Origin: Clostridium sp.
GTDB taxonomy: Bacteria > Bacillota > Clostridia > Lachnospirales > Lachnospiraceae
Assembly: GCA_016302185.1 (NCBI GenBank)
Contig: JAEDOC010000121.1
Coordinates: 1-6,380 of the forward strand
DNA: 6,380 nt
Direction of reading: 5' to 3'
Below are positions 1 through 5,505 of the stretch, in pieces. The notes under the pieces were generated by a model. The model searched no databases and was not told the DNA's origin. It saw only the letters and a list, made by a program, of their open reading frames with translations. Both the position numbers and the translations under genes were made by a program. The number at the start of each line of letters is the position of its first letter. The stretch's first letter is position 1.

Positions 1-137
1 GTCTTTTTTGCTGTCACGGCCTTAGAACTTCCCATTGACTGCACAAGAATTCCCACCGGCACCTGGTTCCAGGCGGCATACCCTTCCCCGCGTCCGTAAC
101 TGAATCCCTACAGAAGATATTTTAGACCAATTACAAG
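1..137. other. Left-edge segment with no assignable gene
   Basis: This stretch downstream of upp holds no feature I can name. Two short frames run off the left edge. One is on the plus strand, open from base 1 to a TAA at 97-99 (32 codons, ...LPIDCTRIPTGTWFQ). The other is on the minus strand, open from 107 to the edge after a TAG at 108-110 (...GYAAWNQVPVGILVQ). Neither shows a ribosome site or a family motif I recognise. The plus-strand frame could be the tail of a gene entering from the left, but 32 codons are too few to judge. Confidence 0.3.
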
Positions 138-162
138 GGAGCGCCGGATTACGCGACGCTCC
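138..162 (-). terminator. Weak hairpin downstream of upp, possible terminator
   Basis: Read on the minus strand, GGAGCGTCG pairs with CGGCGCTCC (9 pairs, one of them G-T) around a 7-base loop, 21 nt after the upp stop codon. The bases that follow (CTTGTAATTGG) are only weakly T-rich, so termination efficiency is doubtful. The position directly after a gene and the GC-rich stem favour a terminator over chance. Confidence 0.45.
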
Positions 163-183
163 TGGATTTACTCAATATTATCT

Positions 184-813
184 TTATTTCGTTCCGAAAA
201 TCCGGTCTCCCGCATCTCCCAGACCCGGGCAGATGTAGGCGTCGGCGTTCAGTCCCCGGTCTACGTGGCCTACATAGATCTGAACATCCGGATGTGCCTC
301 GTGGAGACGTTTTAAGCCTTCCGGTGCGGCGATGATGGCCATGAACTTGATGGTTCTGCCGCCGTGCTGTTTGATGAAGTTGATGGCTTCGACTGCGGAA
401 CCGCCGGTGGCCAGCATCGGGTCAGTGACAACGATGGTACGCAGCTCGATGGGGTTGGGCAGCTTGCAGTAATATTCATGAGGCTCATGGGTTTTCTCGT
501 CGCGGTAGAGGCCGATGTGGCCAACCTTGGCGGAGGGAACCAGAGCCAGGATTCCGTTTACCATACCGAGACCGGCCCGGAGAATGGGAACAATTGCCAG
601 CTTTTTGCCTGCCAGCATTGGAGTCATACAGGTTTCAATCGGAGTTTCCACTTCCTGATCCTCGAGAGGAAGATCGCGGAGCGCCTCATATCCCATCAGC
701 ATGGCAATTTCTTCGGTCAGAGAACGAAATTCATTGGTGCCGGTGGCTTTATTGCGCAGGATGGATATCTTGTGCTGAATTAACGGGTGGTCTAAGATAG
801 TAACATTTTTCAT
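184..813 (-). CDS. upp: Uracil phosphoribosyltransferase
   Basis: Cytoplasmic enzyme of pyrimidine salvage: uracil + PRPP gives UMP + diphosphate. The 209-residue product has the usual length of bacterial Upp. The type I phosphoribosyltransferase PRPP loop is at residues about 127-140 (IVVTDPMLATGGSA). The uracil-binding C-terminal signature PGLGDAGDRIFGT is at about 196-208, and the N-terminal region (KNVTILDHPLIQHKISILR) is typical. The reading frame stays open to 903, but the ATG at 813 is chosen because the protein then begins where the family begins and GGAG sits 6 nt upstream; the extra 30 residues would overlap the promoter palindrome. It is transcribed alone or with partial read-through from the lipoprotein gene upstream. 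Identification is secure. Confidence 0.97.
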   Translation of the reverse strand: MKNVTILDHPLIQHKISILRNKATGTNEFRSLTEEIAMLMGYEALRDLPLEDQEVETPIETCMTPMLAGKKLAIVPILRAGLGMVNGILALVPSAKVGHIGLYRDEKTHEPHEYYCKLPNPIELRTIVVTDPMLATGGSAVEAINFIKQHGGRTIKFMAIIAAPEGLKRLHEAHPDVQIYVGHVDRGLNADAYICPGLGDAGDRIFGTK

Positions 814-853
814 TTTAACTCCAATCCTTTCCTTGTAAATGATGTAAAATAAA

Positions 854-897
854 TCAGGCAGATGTATGATACATAGCTGTATTATACACCTGCCTGA
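854..897. repeat. 44-bp near-perfect palindrome between the lipoprotein gene and upp
   Basis: The outer arms are TCAGGCAG and CTGCCTGA, and pairing continues inward. Of the 22 mirrored positions, 18 are Watson-Crick pairs and one is G-T. There is one internal A-C mismatch and the central 4 bases are unpaired. It lies 76 nt after the lipoprotein stop and 40 nt before upp. On the minus strand the stem is followed by TTTATTTT, so it could terminate lipoprotein transcripts. It also covers the upp -10 box and predicted start of transcription, so it could be a protein-binding operator. Which role applies cannot be told from the sequence. Confidence 0.8.
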
Positions 898-910
898 ATT
901 CATTTGTCAC
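881..910 (-). promoter_or_regulatory. Predicted upp promoter
   Basis: On the minus strand, GTGACA (905-910, 5 of 6 bases of TTGACA) and TATAAT (881-886, perfect, preceded by TG) are separated by 18 bp. Transcription would start near 874, about 60 nt before the upp ATG. The -10 box lies inside the 44-bp palindrome at 854-897. Seen in the sequence; activity is inferred. Confidence 0.65.
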
Positions 911-972
911 TAGCAATTTCAGAAGCGCCGGAACTTTTTCTGTATCTTGTCTATTGCTGCCGGGACTGTCGA

Positions 973-1800
973 TTATTTGTTGTCAGGGCTGTAGTGAATG
1001 ATCGCATAGCTTCCTAATTTGGAGGGAAGCGGAAGTGCAACAAATACAACCCCCTGTTTTTCATAGCTGAAAATCTCCGGCCATGCGGCGGCCTCGTCGG
1101 CGGGATCACTGTCATAGCCGCCGGTGAAATCGGCTGTTTTCAGCATGTCATAATAGTAATTGGTGCTCTTTTCAGAGCTGTTGATATAAGAGCGGATCTC
1201 GGATTCATTTCCTTTTGCGTCGCTTAACTTGTAATCTCCGGAGGCAATATAGCCTGCGATGGTGTAGGGGTCGGTAAAATCGCTTAAGCCTAAGTTGGAA
1301 GCTGTTTCCAGATTTACCGTGTTGGAGAAGAAGATGCGCTCCTTGCCGGAACCGTCAGTTTTGGTTTTGTCTCCGCGGTAGGTGACGGTAATCCGTTTTA
1401 GATTAATGGATTCCACGGTCGCTGTTATATTGACGATGTGCTCAGAATCCAGCGAGGCCGCAGCAGTGGCATTGGCCTTCAGAAGCGCGTTGACTTTTTC
1501 CTGAAGTGCTTCGTCTTTCATGCTGGAAATAACGGGATACTCAACCGAGGAGCTTCCGATGCTTTCTTTCTTGATTTCTGTGGTCAGGTTATATCCGCTC
1601 TGTGGTTTTTCCGATTCGCTTTCGGCAGCCGGTGCGGTGGTCTCTTTCTGCTCTGCAGTGGCCATGGTTTCTTTTTCCGCGGCTGCGGTGGTATGCAGAG
1701 ACGACATATCAACGGGTTCTTTTTTCTTGCAGCCGGTAAAGGTCAGGGCACAGAATGCGGCAAGAGTCAGAATACGGATTGCAGTGAAATTGCGTTTCAT
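973..1800 (-). CDS. Putative lipoprotein, function unknown
   Basis: The 275-residue product starts with a lipoprotein signal peptide: basic MKRN, a hydrophobic stretch at residues 7-22, then a lipobox-like FTGC with Cys24 as the acylation site (Phe at -3 is less usual). It should sit on the outer face of the cytoplasmic membrane. Residues about 35-67 form a low-complexity Ala/Glu/Thr/Ser linker. The rest is a soluble domain with a motif near 86-108 (VEYPVISSMKDEALQEKVNALL) that resembles the DUF4163/DUF3298 group found in clostridial anti-sigma (RsiV-like) and PdaC-like proteins. That link is by eye and uncertain. No catalytic motif was recognised. The ATG is supported by AGGAGG with a 7-nt gap. 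It has its own promoter and reads divergently from the purine genes. Confidence 0.85.
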   Translation of the reverse strand: MKRNFTAIRILTLAAFCALTFTGCKKKEPVDMSSLHTTAAAEKETMATAEQKETTAPAAESESEKPQSGYNLTTEIKKESIGSSSVEYPVISSMKDEALQEKVNALLKANATAAASLDSEHIVNITATVESINLKRITVTYRGDKTKTDGSGKERIFFSNTVNLETASNLGLSDFTDPYTIAGYIASGDYKLSDAKGNESEIRSYINSSEKSTNYYYDMLKTADFTGGYDSDPADEAAAWPEIFSYEKQGVVFVALPLPSKLGSYAIIHYSPDNK

Positions 1801-1891
1801 AAGAATACCTCCTGTCTCGTAACGTATTATCTCAGAAGCTGATGCACCGGAAAACGGATACGTCAGCCCGGAACCAGATTCTTACATTTAC

Positions 1892-1921
1892 ATTATACAT
1901 GATTTCGACAGAAAATGTCAG
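1892..1921 (-). promoter_or_regulatory. Predicted promoter of the lipoprotein gene
   Basis: On the minus strand, CTGACA (1916-1921, 5 of 6) and TATAAT (1892-1897, perfect, preceded by TG) are 18 bp apart. This is the same layout as the upp promoter. Transcription would start near 1885 and give a leader of about 85 nt. A strong ribosome site (AGGAGG, 1808-1813) precedes the ATG. Confidence 0.65.
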
Positions 1922-2003
1922 AAAATTCTATTGAAATTTTCTTAAATTTTCCTTTCCGGGAAAGGAGGGCGGAAGGGAGAAGAAATCATTTTTCTATAAG
2001 TTA

Positions 2004-2031
2004 TTGAAATAAAAAGAAAAAATTATATAAG
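2004..2031 (+). promoter_or_regulatory. Candidate promoter for the purine genes
   Basis: TTGAAA (2004-2009) and TATAAG (2026-2031) are 16 bp apart, each matching 5 of 6 consensus bases, in an A/T-rich setting. A second candidate is a perfect TATAAT at 2089-2094, which lacks a convincing -35 box. The second is closer to the gene (about 50 nt of leader) and lies between the arms of an inverted repeat. Either or both may be used. Confidence 0.4.
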
Positions 2032-2063
2032 TATAACTTCTAAGTAAAAATCACGAATTCTAA

Positions 2064-2110
2064 CTGGTAATTCCCCTGCGACTTGTTATATAATAAAATC
2101 AGATTACCAG
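2064..2110. repeat. Inverted repeat flanking a TATAAT box upstream of purO
   Basis: CTGGTAAT (2064-2071) is mirrored exactly by ATTACCAG (2103-2110), with 31 bp between them that contain TATAAT at 2089-2094. The arms could be two half-sites for a repressor or a long-loop RNA stem. Exact 8-bp inverted repeats at this range occur by chance a few times in a window this size, so only the position around the promoter makes it notable. Confidence 0.3.
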
Positions 2111-2149
2111 CAAAAGACAACCCCTATGGGCTAAGGAGGCTTATTCATT

Positions 2150-2863
2150 ATGAAGATGTTATCTATCGCAGAGGAACTGAAGAACAATTCATATCCGGGA
2201 CGCGGCATTATCATCGGCCGTTCTGCGGACGGAACAAAAGCAGTCGCTGCTTATTTCATCATGGGCAGAAGTGAGAACAGCAGAAACCGTGTATTTGTGG
2301 AGGATGGGGATGGAATCCGCACCCAGGCGTTTGATCCGGCGAAGCTTTCGGATCCCAGTCTGATTATTTACGCACCGGTTCGTGTTCTGGGCAATAAGAC
2401 GATTGTAACCAACGGAGATCAGACCGATACCATTTATGAGGGAATGGATCGCCAGATGACATTTGAGCAGTCTCTTCGCAGCCGTGAATTTGAGCCGGAC
2501 GGCCCCAATTATACGCCCCGTATTTCCGGTATTATGCATATCGAGGATGGCAGCTATAATTATGCCATGTCCATCTTAAAGAGCAACAACGGCAATCCGG
2601 ATTCCTGTCACCGCTATACCTTTGCTTATGAGAAGCCGGCAGCAGGAGAGGGCCATTTTATTCATACGTATATGCATGACGGCAATCCGCTTCCCAGCTT
2701 TGAGGGCGAACCGAAACTGATTTCCATTCCGGATGATATGGATGCGTTTACCGATCTTCTCTGGGAAAACTTAAATCCGGACAACAAGGTATCTCTGTTT
2801 GTCAGATACATCGACATTGCCACCAGAGAGACCCGTTCCAGAATTGTGAACAAGAACCAGTAA
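2150..2863 (+). CDS. purO: IMP cyclohydrolase, PurO type
   Basis: Catalyses the last step of de novo purine synthesis, ring closure of FAICAR to IMP. The 237-residue protein matches the IMP cyclohydrolase family first described in archaea (PurO), which is unrelated to the MGS-like domain of bifunctional PurH. Visible family traits are YPGRGIIIG (15-23), AYFIMGRSENSRNRVF (34-49), VTNGDQTDTI (86-95) and NYTPRISGI (about 120-128). The start is fixed by AAGGAGG (2133-2139), 10 nt upstream. A second ATG two codons later is possible. The following gene, 47 bp on, encodes the enzyme that makes its substrate, so the two very likely form an operon. It is intact, with no signal peptide or membrane segment. 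Confidence 0.9.
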   Translation: MKMLSIAEELKNNSYPGRGIIIGRSADGTKAVAAYFIMGRSENSRNRVFVEDGDGIRTQAFDPAKLSDPSLIIYAPVRVLGNKTIVTNGDQTDTIYEGMDRQMTFEQSLRSREFEPDGPNYTPRISGIMHIEDGSYNYAMSILKSNNGNPDSCHRYTFAYEKPAAGEGHFIHTYMHDGNPLPSFEGEPKLISIPDDMDAFTDLLWENLNPDNKVSLFVRYIDIATRETRSRIVNKNQ

Positions 2864-2910
2864 TCCTGCTGTACAGGAATGACGAATAGTTGAATCAAAG
2901 GAGAAACAGA

Positions 2911-3834
2911 ATGAACGAACTGGAATTAAAATATGGCTGTAACCCGAATCAGAAACCGTCCCGCATTTTTATGGAGGACGGAAGTGAGCTTCCCATCAAG
3001 GTACTGTGCGGACGCCCCGGCTACATTAATTTTCTGGATGCCTTTAACGGCTGGCAGCTGGTAAAGGAATTGAAGAAGGCAACCGGTCTTCCGGCGGCTA
3101 CCTCCTTTAAGCATGTATCCCCTGCCGGTGCGGCGGTAGGTCTTCCGCTGGATGAGACCGCAAGAAAGATCTACTGGGTGGATGATATGGGAGAGCTGTC
3201 ACCCTTAGCCTGCGCGTATGCGAGAGCCAGAGGCGCGGACCGCATGTCTTCCTTTGGCGATTTTATCTCTCTGTCCGACGTATGCGATGCGGATACAGCG
3301 AGAATCATCAAGAGAGAGGTTTCTGACGGTGTGATTGCTCCCGGCTATACCGAGGAGGCACTGGAGATCTTAAAGTCCAAGAAGAACGGCAATTATAATG
3401 TGATCCAGATTGATCCGGATTATGTTCCGGCTCCCATTGAGAGAAAGCAGGTATACGGTATCACCTTCGAACAGGGAAGAAATGAACTGGTGATTGATGA
3501 TGCGCTGTTTTCCAATATCGTAACCGAGAATAAGGAGCTTCCGGAGTCTGCAAAGATTGATATGAGTGTTGCTCTGATTACCTTAAAGTACACCCAGTCC
3601 AATTCTGTCTGCTATGTGAAGGACGGACAGGCCATCGGTATCGGTGCCGGCCAGCAGTCCCGTGTTCACTGTACCAGACTGGCTGGACAGAAGGCAGACA
3701 ACTGGTTCCTCCGTCAGTCTCCGCAGGTACTGAATCTGCAGTTTGTGGACGGAATTAAGAGAGCGGATCGTGACAATGCCATTGATGTTTACATCGGTGA
3801 GGAGTATATGGATGTATTGGCGGAGGGCGCATGA
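2911..3834 (+). CDS. purH: AICAR transformylase, cut short by an in-frame TGA
   Basis: Transfers a formyl group from 10-formyltetrahydrofolate to AICAR, giving FAICAR for the PurO enzyme encoded just upstream. It is the free-standing transformylase form: the protein begins at the transformylase domain (LKYGCNPNQKPSRIF) and lacks the N-terminal cyclohydrolase domain of bifunctional PurH. The catalytic Lys-His pair is in SFKHVSPAG (Lys67, His68), and RGADRMSSFGDFIS (108-121) is typical. AAAGGAG (2897-2903), 7 nt upstream, sets the ATG. The frame stops at TGA (3832-3834) after 307 residues. About 84 more residues of the conserved C-terminus follow in the same frame, for about 392 in all. The short product would lack substrate-binding residues and should be inactive unless the TGA is read through or is a sequence error. 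Confidence 0.88.
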   Translation: MNELELKYGCNPNQKPSRIFMEDGSELPIKVLCGRPGYINFLDAFNGWQLVKELKKATGLPAATSFKHVSPAGAAVGLPLDETARKIYWVDDMGELSPLACAYARARGADRMSSFGDFISLSDVCDADTARIIKREVSDGVIAPGYTEEALEILKSKKNGNYNVIQIDPDYVPAPIERKQVYGITFEQGRNELVIDDALFSNIVTENKELPESAKIDMSVALITLKYTQSNSVCYVKDGQAIGIGAGQQSRVHCTRLAGQKADNWFLRQSPQVLNLQFVDGIKRADRDNAIDVYIGEEYMDVLAEGA

Positions 3835-4089
3835 CAGAAGACCTTCAAGGTAAAACCGCCGGTATTTACCAGAGAAGAGAAGAGAGCATGGCTGGACAAA
3901 ATGCAGGGCGTAACCCTGGGATCCGACGCGTTCTTCCCCTTCGGTGATAATATTGAGCGTGCTCATAAGAGCGGTGTGCAGTATATCGCGCAGCCGGGCG
4001 GCTCTGTCCGTGATGACAACGTGATTGAGACCTGCAACAAGTACGGCATGGTGATGGCCTTTACCGGAATCCGTCTGTTCCATCACTAA
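3835..4089 (+). pseudogene. purH: C-terminal part of AICAR transformylase, downstream of the in-frame TGA
   Basis: In the same frame as the upstream segment, these 84 codons read QKTFKVKPPVFTREEK, then GSDAFFPFGDNIERAHKSG, then YIAQPGGSVRDDNVIE, and end MAFTGIRLFHH before TAA. This is the highly conserved end of AICAR transformylases. In the human enzyme the matching Asp of SDAFFPF and the Arg and final His of RLFHH lie at the substrate site. No other stop, frameshift or radical change is visible, so the interruption is either recent, artificial, or tolerated by read-through. An ATG at 3901 could in principle restart translation, but no clear Shine-Dalgarno site precedes it and it would omit the first 22 codons of this part. 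Confidence 0.85.
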
Positions 4090-4131
4090 AGACAGGTGGG
4101 AAAGAATGGACTAACCAGAAAAAAATGAGCG

Positions 4132-4166
4132 GAGAAGCATCTTTCGGGATGCTTCTCTTGTATTTT
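4132..4166 (+). terminator. Rho-independent terminator of the purine operon
   Basis: GAGAAGCATC (4132-4141) pairs perfectly with GATGCTTCTC (4148-4157) around TTTCGG, which may fold as a UUCG tetraloop. It is followed by TTGTATTTTA. It lies 42 nt after the TAA at 4089, which fits the end of the full-length transformylase frame rather than the early TGA. The T-tract overlaps the -35 box of the next gene. Confidence 0.9.
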
Positions 4167-4186
4167 ACGGCCCTGGATGGTACAAT
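4158..4186 (+). promoter_or_regulatory. Predicted promoter of the LacI-family regulator
   Basis: TTGTAT (4158-4163, 4 of 6) and TACAAT (4181-4186, 5 of 6) are 17 bp apart. Transcription would start near 4193, inside the operator-like palindrome. The -35 box is part of the T-tract of the upstream terminator, a compact arrangement. Confidence 0.55.
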
Positions 4187-4189
4187 GAA

Positions 4190-4203
4190 ATCAATCGATT
4201 GCG
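4190..4203. promoter_or_regulatory. Operator-like palindrome, site 1 (regulator promoter)
   Basis: The 10-bp perfect palindrome CAATCGATTG (4192-4201) has the central CG typical of LacI-family operators. It sits on the predicted start of transcription of the regulator and just before its ribosome site, the classic position for autorepression. The core CAATCGATT recurs at 5300-5313 and 5443-5456 and was found nowhere else in the window. Confidence 0.7.
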
Positions 4204-4219
4204 GAAAGGTTGGATGGGG

Positions 4220-5209
4220 ATGACCATATATGATATTGCGAAAAAAGCCGGGGTATCGGCCAGCACGGTCTCCCGGGTTGTGAATAACAAGCCGGGGATT
4301 AAGCCTGCCACCCGGGAAAAGATTGAACGCCTGCTGAAGGAATACGGCTATACTCCCAATGAGGCGGCGCGCGGTCTGGTGAAAAAGGCCAGCGGCCTCA
4401 TTGGAATCCTGATTGCGGATATTCGGTATTCCCACTACATGGATATTGCGTATTTTGTGGGAGAGGAGCTGGGCAAGGCAGGCTATTGCAGTTTGATCAT
4501 GAATACCGGGAGCTCCGATGAGAAGAAGGTAGAGGCCATCAAGATGCTGGAGCAGAGAAGAATTCAGGGACTGATCGCTGTCGGCTCCATCTTTCAGTGC
4601 GACGCGGTGGAGCGGGCGCTGGCAGCTTCTTTTCCCGATATCCCGATTACGATGGCCAATGGCTACCTGCCGCTTCCCAACGTGCACGGAGTTCTGGTGG
4701 ATGAGAGAAACGGCGTGGTGGAATGTGTGCGCCTGATGATGGGGCGCGGCCATCAGAAGATTGCTTTTGTGATTCCCAATCAGACGCCGAGCAATTTACA
4801 AAAGCAAAAGGGATATATCGAGGCGATGGAGGAGGCCGGATGGAAGCGGGAGGATCTCTGGATCTATCATTCGCCGACCACATTTGAGGACGGTTATGCG
4901 GTGACAAGCAGGATTCTCAAGGAGCATCCGGATCTGGAGGGGCTCCTTTTCTGTGAGGATATGGCAGCGGTCAGCGGAATCCGGGCATTGACAGATGCGG
5001 GTGTGTCTGTGCCGGATCAGGTGGCGGTGATTGGTGTGGATAATACCATGTATTGTGAGATCTGTAATCCGAAGCTGACGTCACTGGACAATATGATGCT
5101 GGATATGAGTATGGAGTCCGCCCGGATTCTGCTGGACAGCCTGGAGGAAAAGAAAAATCCGTCGAAAATCATGCTGTTTTCCAGGATTATTGAGCGGGAG
5201 AGCACGTAA
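4220..5209 (+). CDS. LacI-family transcriptional regulator
   Basis: The 329-residue DNA-binding repressor has the standard family layout. A helix-turn-helix lies at residues 3-22 (IYDIAKKAGVSASTVSRVVN). The hinge helix is near 47-54 (NEAARGLV), with Leu53 at the position that inserts into the central CG of the operator. A periplasmic-binding-protein-like sensor domain runs from about 60 to the end and includes the late motif VAVIGVDN. ATG 4220 is chosen because MTIYDIAKKAGVS is where the family starts and AAAGG lies 10 nt upstream. An in-frame TTG at 4199 lies inside the operator, and ATG 4214 is too close to the ribosome site. Its own promoter and the downstream yiaL-dlgD-like operon carry matching palindromes, so it probably represses both. 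The ligand is unknown; a sugar acid or its phosphate is a guess from context. Confidence 0.93.
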   Translation: MTIYDIAKKAGVSASTVSRVVNNKPGIKPATREKIERLLKEYGYTPNEAARGLVKKASGLIGILIADIRYSHYMDIAYFVGEELGKAGYCSLIMNTGSSDEKKVEAIKMLEQRRIQGLIAVGSIFQCDAVERALAASFPDIPITMANGYLPLPNVHGVLVDERNGVVECVRLMMGRGHQKIAFVIPNQTPSNLQKQKGYIEAMEEAGWKREDLWIYHSPTTFEDGYAVTSRILKEHPDLEGLLFCEDMAAVSGIRALTDAGVSVPDQVAVIGVDNTMYCEICNPKLTSLDNMMLDMSMESARILLDSLEEKKNPSKIMLFSRIIEREST

Positions 5210-5248
5210 GGAAGAAGATAAGAAAGAACGCAGAAAGAGATGCGGAAG

Positions 5249-5293
5249 AATGCAGAGAGAAGGAAAAAGCTTTTCTCTGCATTTCTTTTTTTT
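5249..5293 (+). terminator. Rho-independent terminator after the regulator
   Basis: AATGCAGAGA (5249-5258) pairs with TCTCTGCATT (5274-5283), and part of the 15-base interior can extend the stem. The stem runs directly into TTTCTTTTTTTT. It lies 39 nt after the regulator stop, so the regulator is a single-gene unit separate from the following operon. Confidence 0.88.
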
Positions 5294-5299
5294 ACATAA

Positions 5300-5313
5300 T
5301 GCAATCGATTTCG
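5300..5313. promoter_or_regulatory. Operator-like palindrome, site 2 (upstream auxiliary site)
   Basis: TGCAATCGATTTCG shares the core CAATCGATT with sites 1 and 3. Its centre is 143 bp upstream of the centre of site 3 and about 130 bp upstream of the predicted start of the operon transcript. That fits an auxiliary operator for looping. It also agrees with the CcpA cre consensus TGNAANCGNWWNCA at all but the last fixed base, so a catabolite-repression site is an alternative. Confidence 0.55.
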
Positions 5314-5400
5314 AATATGAAAGAAGCAAAAAGAAAGAAAATGTAAAGATCATACAAAAACAGATAAAAAATAATGTTACAAATGACAATAAACAGGAAG

Positions 5401-5429
5401 TTGACAACTGAGAAATTATACGTTATTAT
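5401..5429 (+). promoter_or_regulatory. Strong predicted promoter of the yiaL-dlgD-like operon
   Basis: TTGACA (5401-5406, perfect) and TATTAT (5424-5429, 5 of 6) are 17 bp apart. The preceding 90 bp are very A-rich on the plus strand and could act as an UP-like element. Transcription would start near 5436, leaving a leader of about 70 nt that contains operator site 3. Confidence 0.8.
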
Positions 5430-5442
5430 TAAATCAAAACAA

Positions 5443-5456
5443 AGCAATCGATTGCA
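5443..5456. promoter_or_regulatory. Operator-like palindrome, site 3 (main operator of the operon)
   Basis: The 12-bp perfect palindrome GCAATCGATTGC (5444-5455) is the best of the three copies. Its centre falls about 14 bp downstream of the predicted start of transcription, close to the placement of the main lac operator. It is the expected primary site for the LacI-family regulator at 4220-5209. A CcpA cre site is the alternative reading, since AGCAATCGATTGCA differs from the cre consensus at one fixed base. Confidence 0.72.
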
Positions 5457-5505
5457 AAAAAACGAGAAGAAAGAAGCAGAAGTAAGCGGACAAGGGGGAG
5501 TGATT

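Larger units (their letters stand above)
1922..2149. other. AT-rich divergent intergenic region upstream of purO
   Basis: Together with the lipoprotein leader this makes a 349-bp gap between divergent genes. It holds short hairpin-forming sequences (GAAAATT 1921-1927 with AATTTTC 1935-1941, and CCTTTCC-G-GGAAAGG at 1951-1965), a strongly AT-rich block at 1980-2060, and candidate plus-strand promoters. I saw no purine riboswitch core, no T-box, no tRNA and no coding frame with a ribosome site. Confidence 0.5.

Noticed and set aside
364..783. Plus-strand open frame of 139 codons opposite upp
   Set aside because: Antisense to a well conserved gene, with no supporting motif.
814..903. 30-residue extension of Upp to 903
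   Set aside because: It would start upstream of the predicted start of transcription and overlap the palindrome; ATG 813 has a good ribosome site and the family N-terminus.
1922..2149. Purine riboswitch or other leader RNA upstream of purO
   Set aside because: The conserved purine-aptamer core and loop-loop motifs are not present; only AT-rich promoter-like sequence and short hairpins were seen.
2864..2878. Terminator between purO and the transformylase gene
   Set aside because: TCCTG/CAGGA forms only 5 pairs and is not followed by a T-tract; the genes look co-transcribed.
3832..3870. Selenocysteine insertion at the in-frame TGA
   Set aside because: Only a tiny stem (ACCT/AGGT) follows the TGA, with nothing like a bacterial SECIS hairpin, and AICAR transformylases are not known selenoproteins.
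3583..4086. Minus-strand open frame of 167 codons across the interrupted transformylase
   Set aside because: It lies opposite a clearly conserved coding sequence, shows no family motif, and is best explained as an antisense shadow.
4199..4219. Earlier starts for the LacI-type regulator (TTG 4199, ATG 4214)
   Set aside because: The TTG lies inside the operator and before the ribosome site, ATG 4214 is only 4 nt from it, and the family sequence begins at ATG 4220.
4061..4753. Minus-strand open frame of 230 codons opposite the regulator
   Set aside because: It covers the terminator, promoter and helix-turn-helix region of the LacI-type gene and has no recognisable protein features.
5374..5505. 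Longer N-terminus for the YiaL-like protein
   Set aside because: It would translate the promoter and operator, and the lysine-rich extension has no counterpart in the family; a clear ribosome site precedes ATG 5506.
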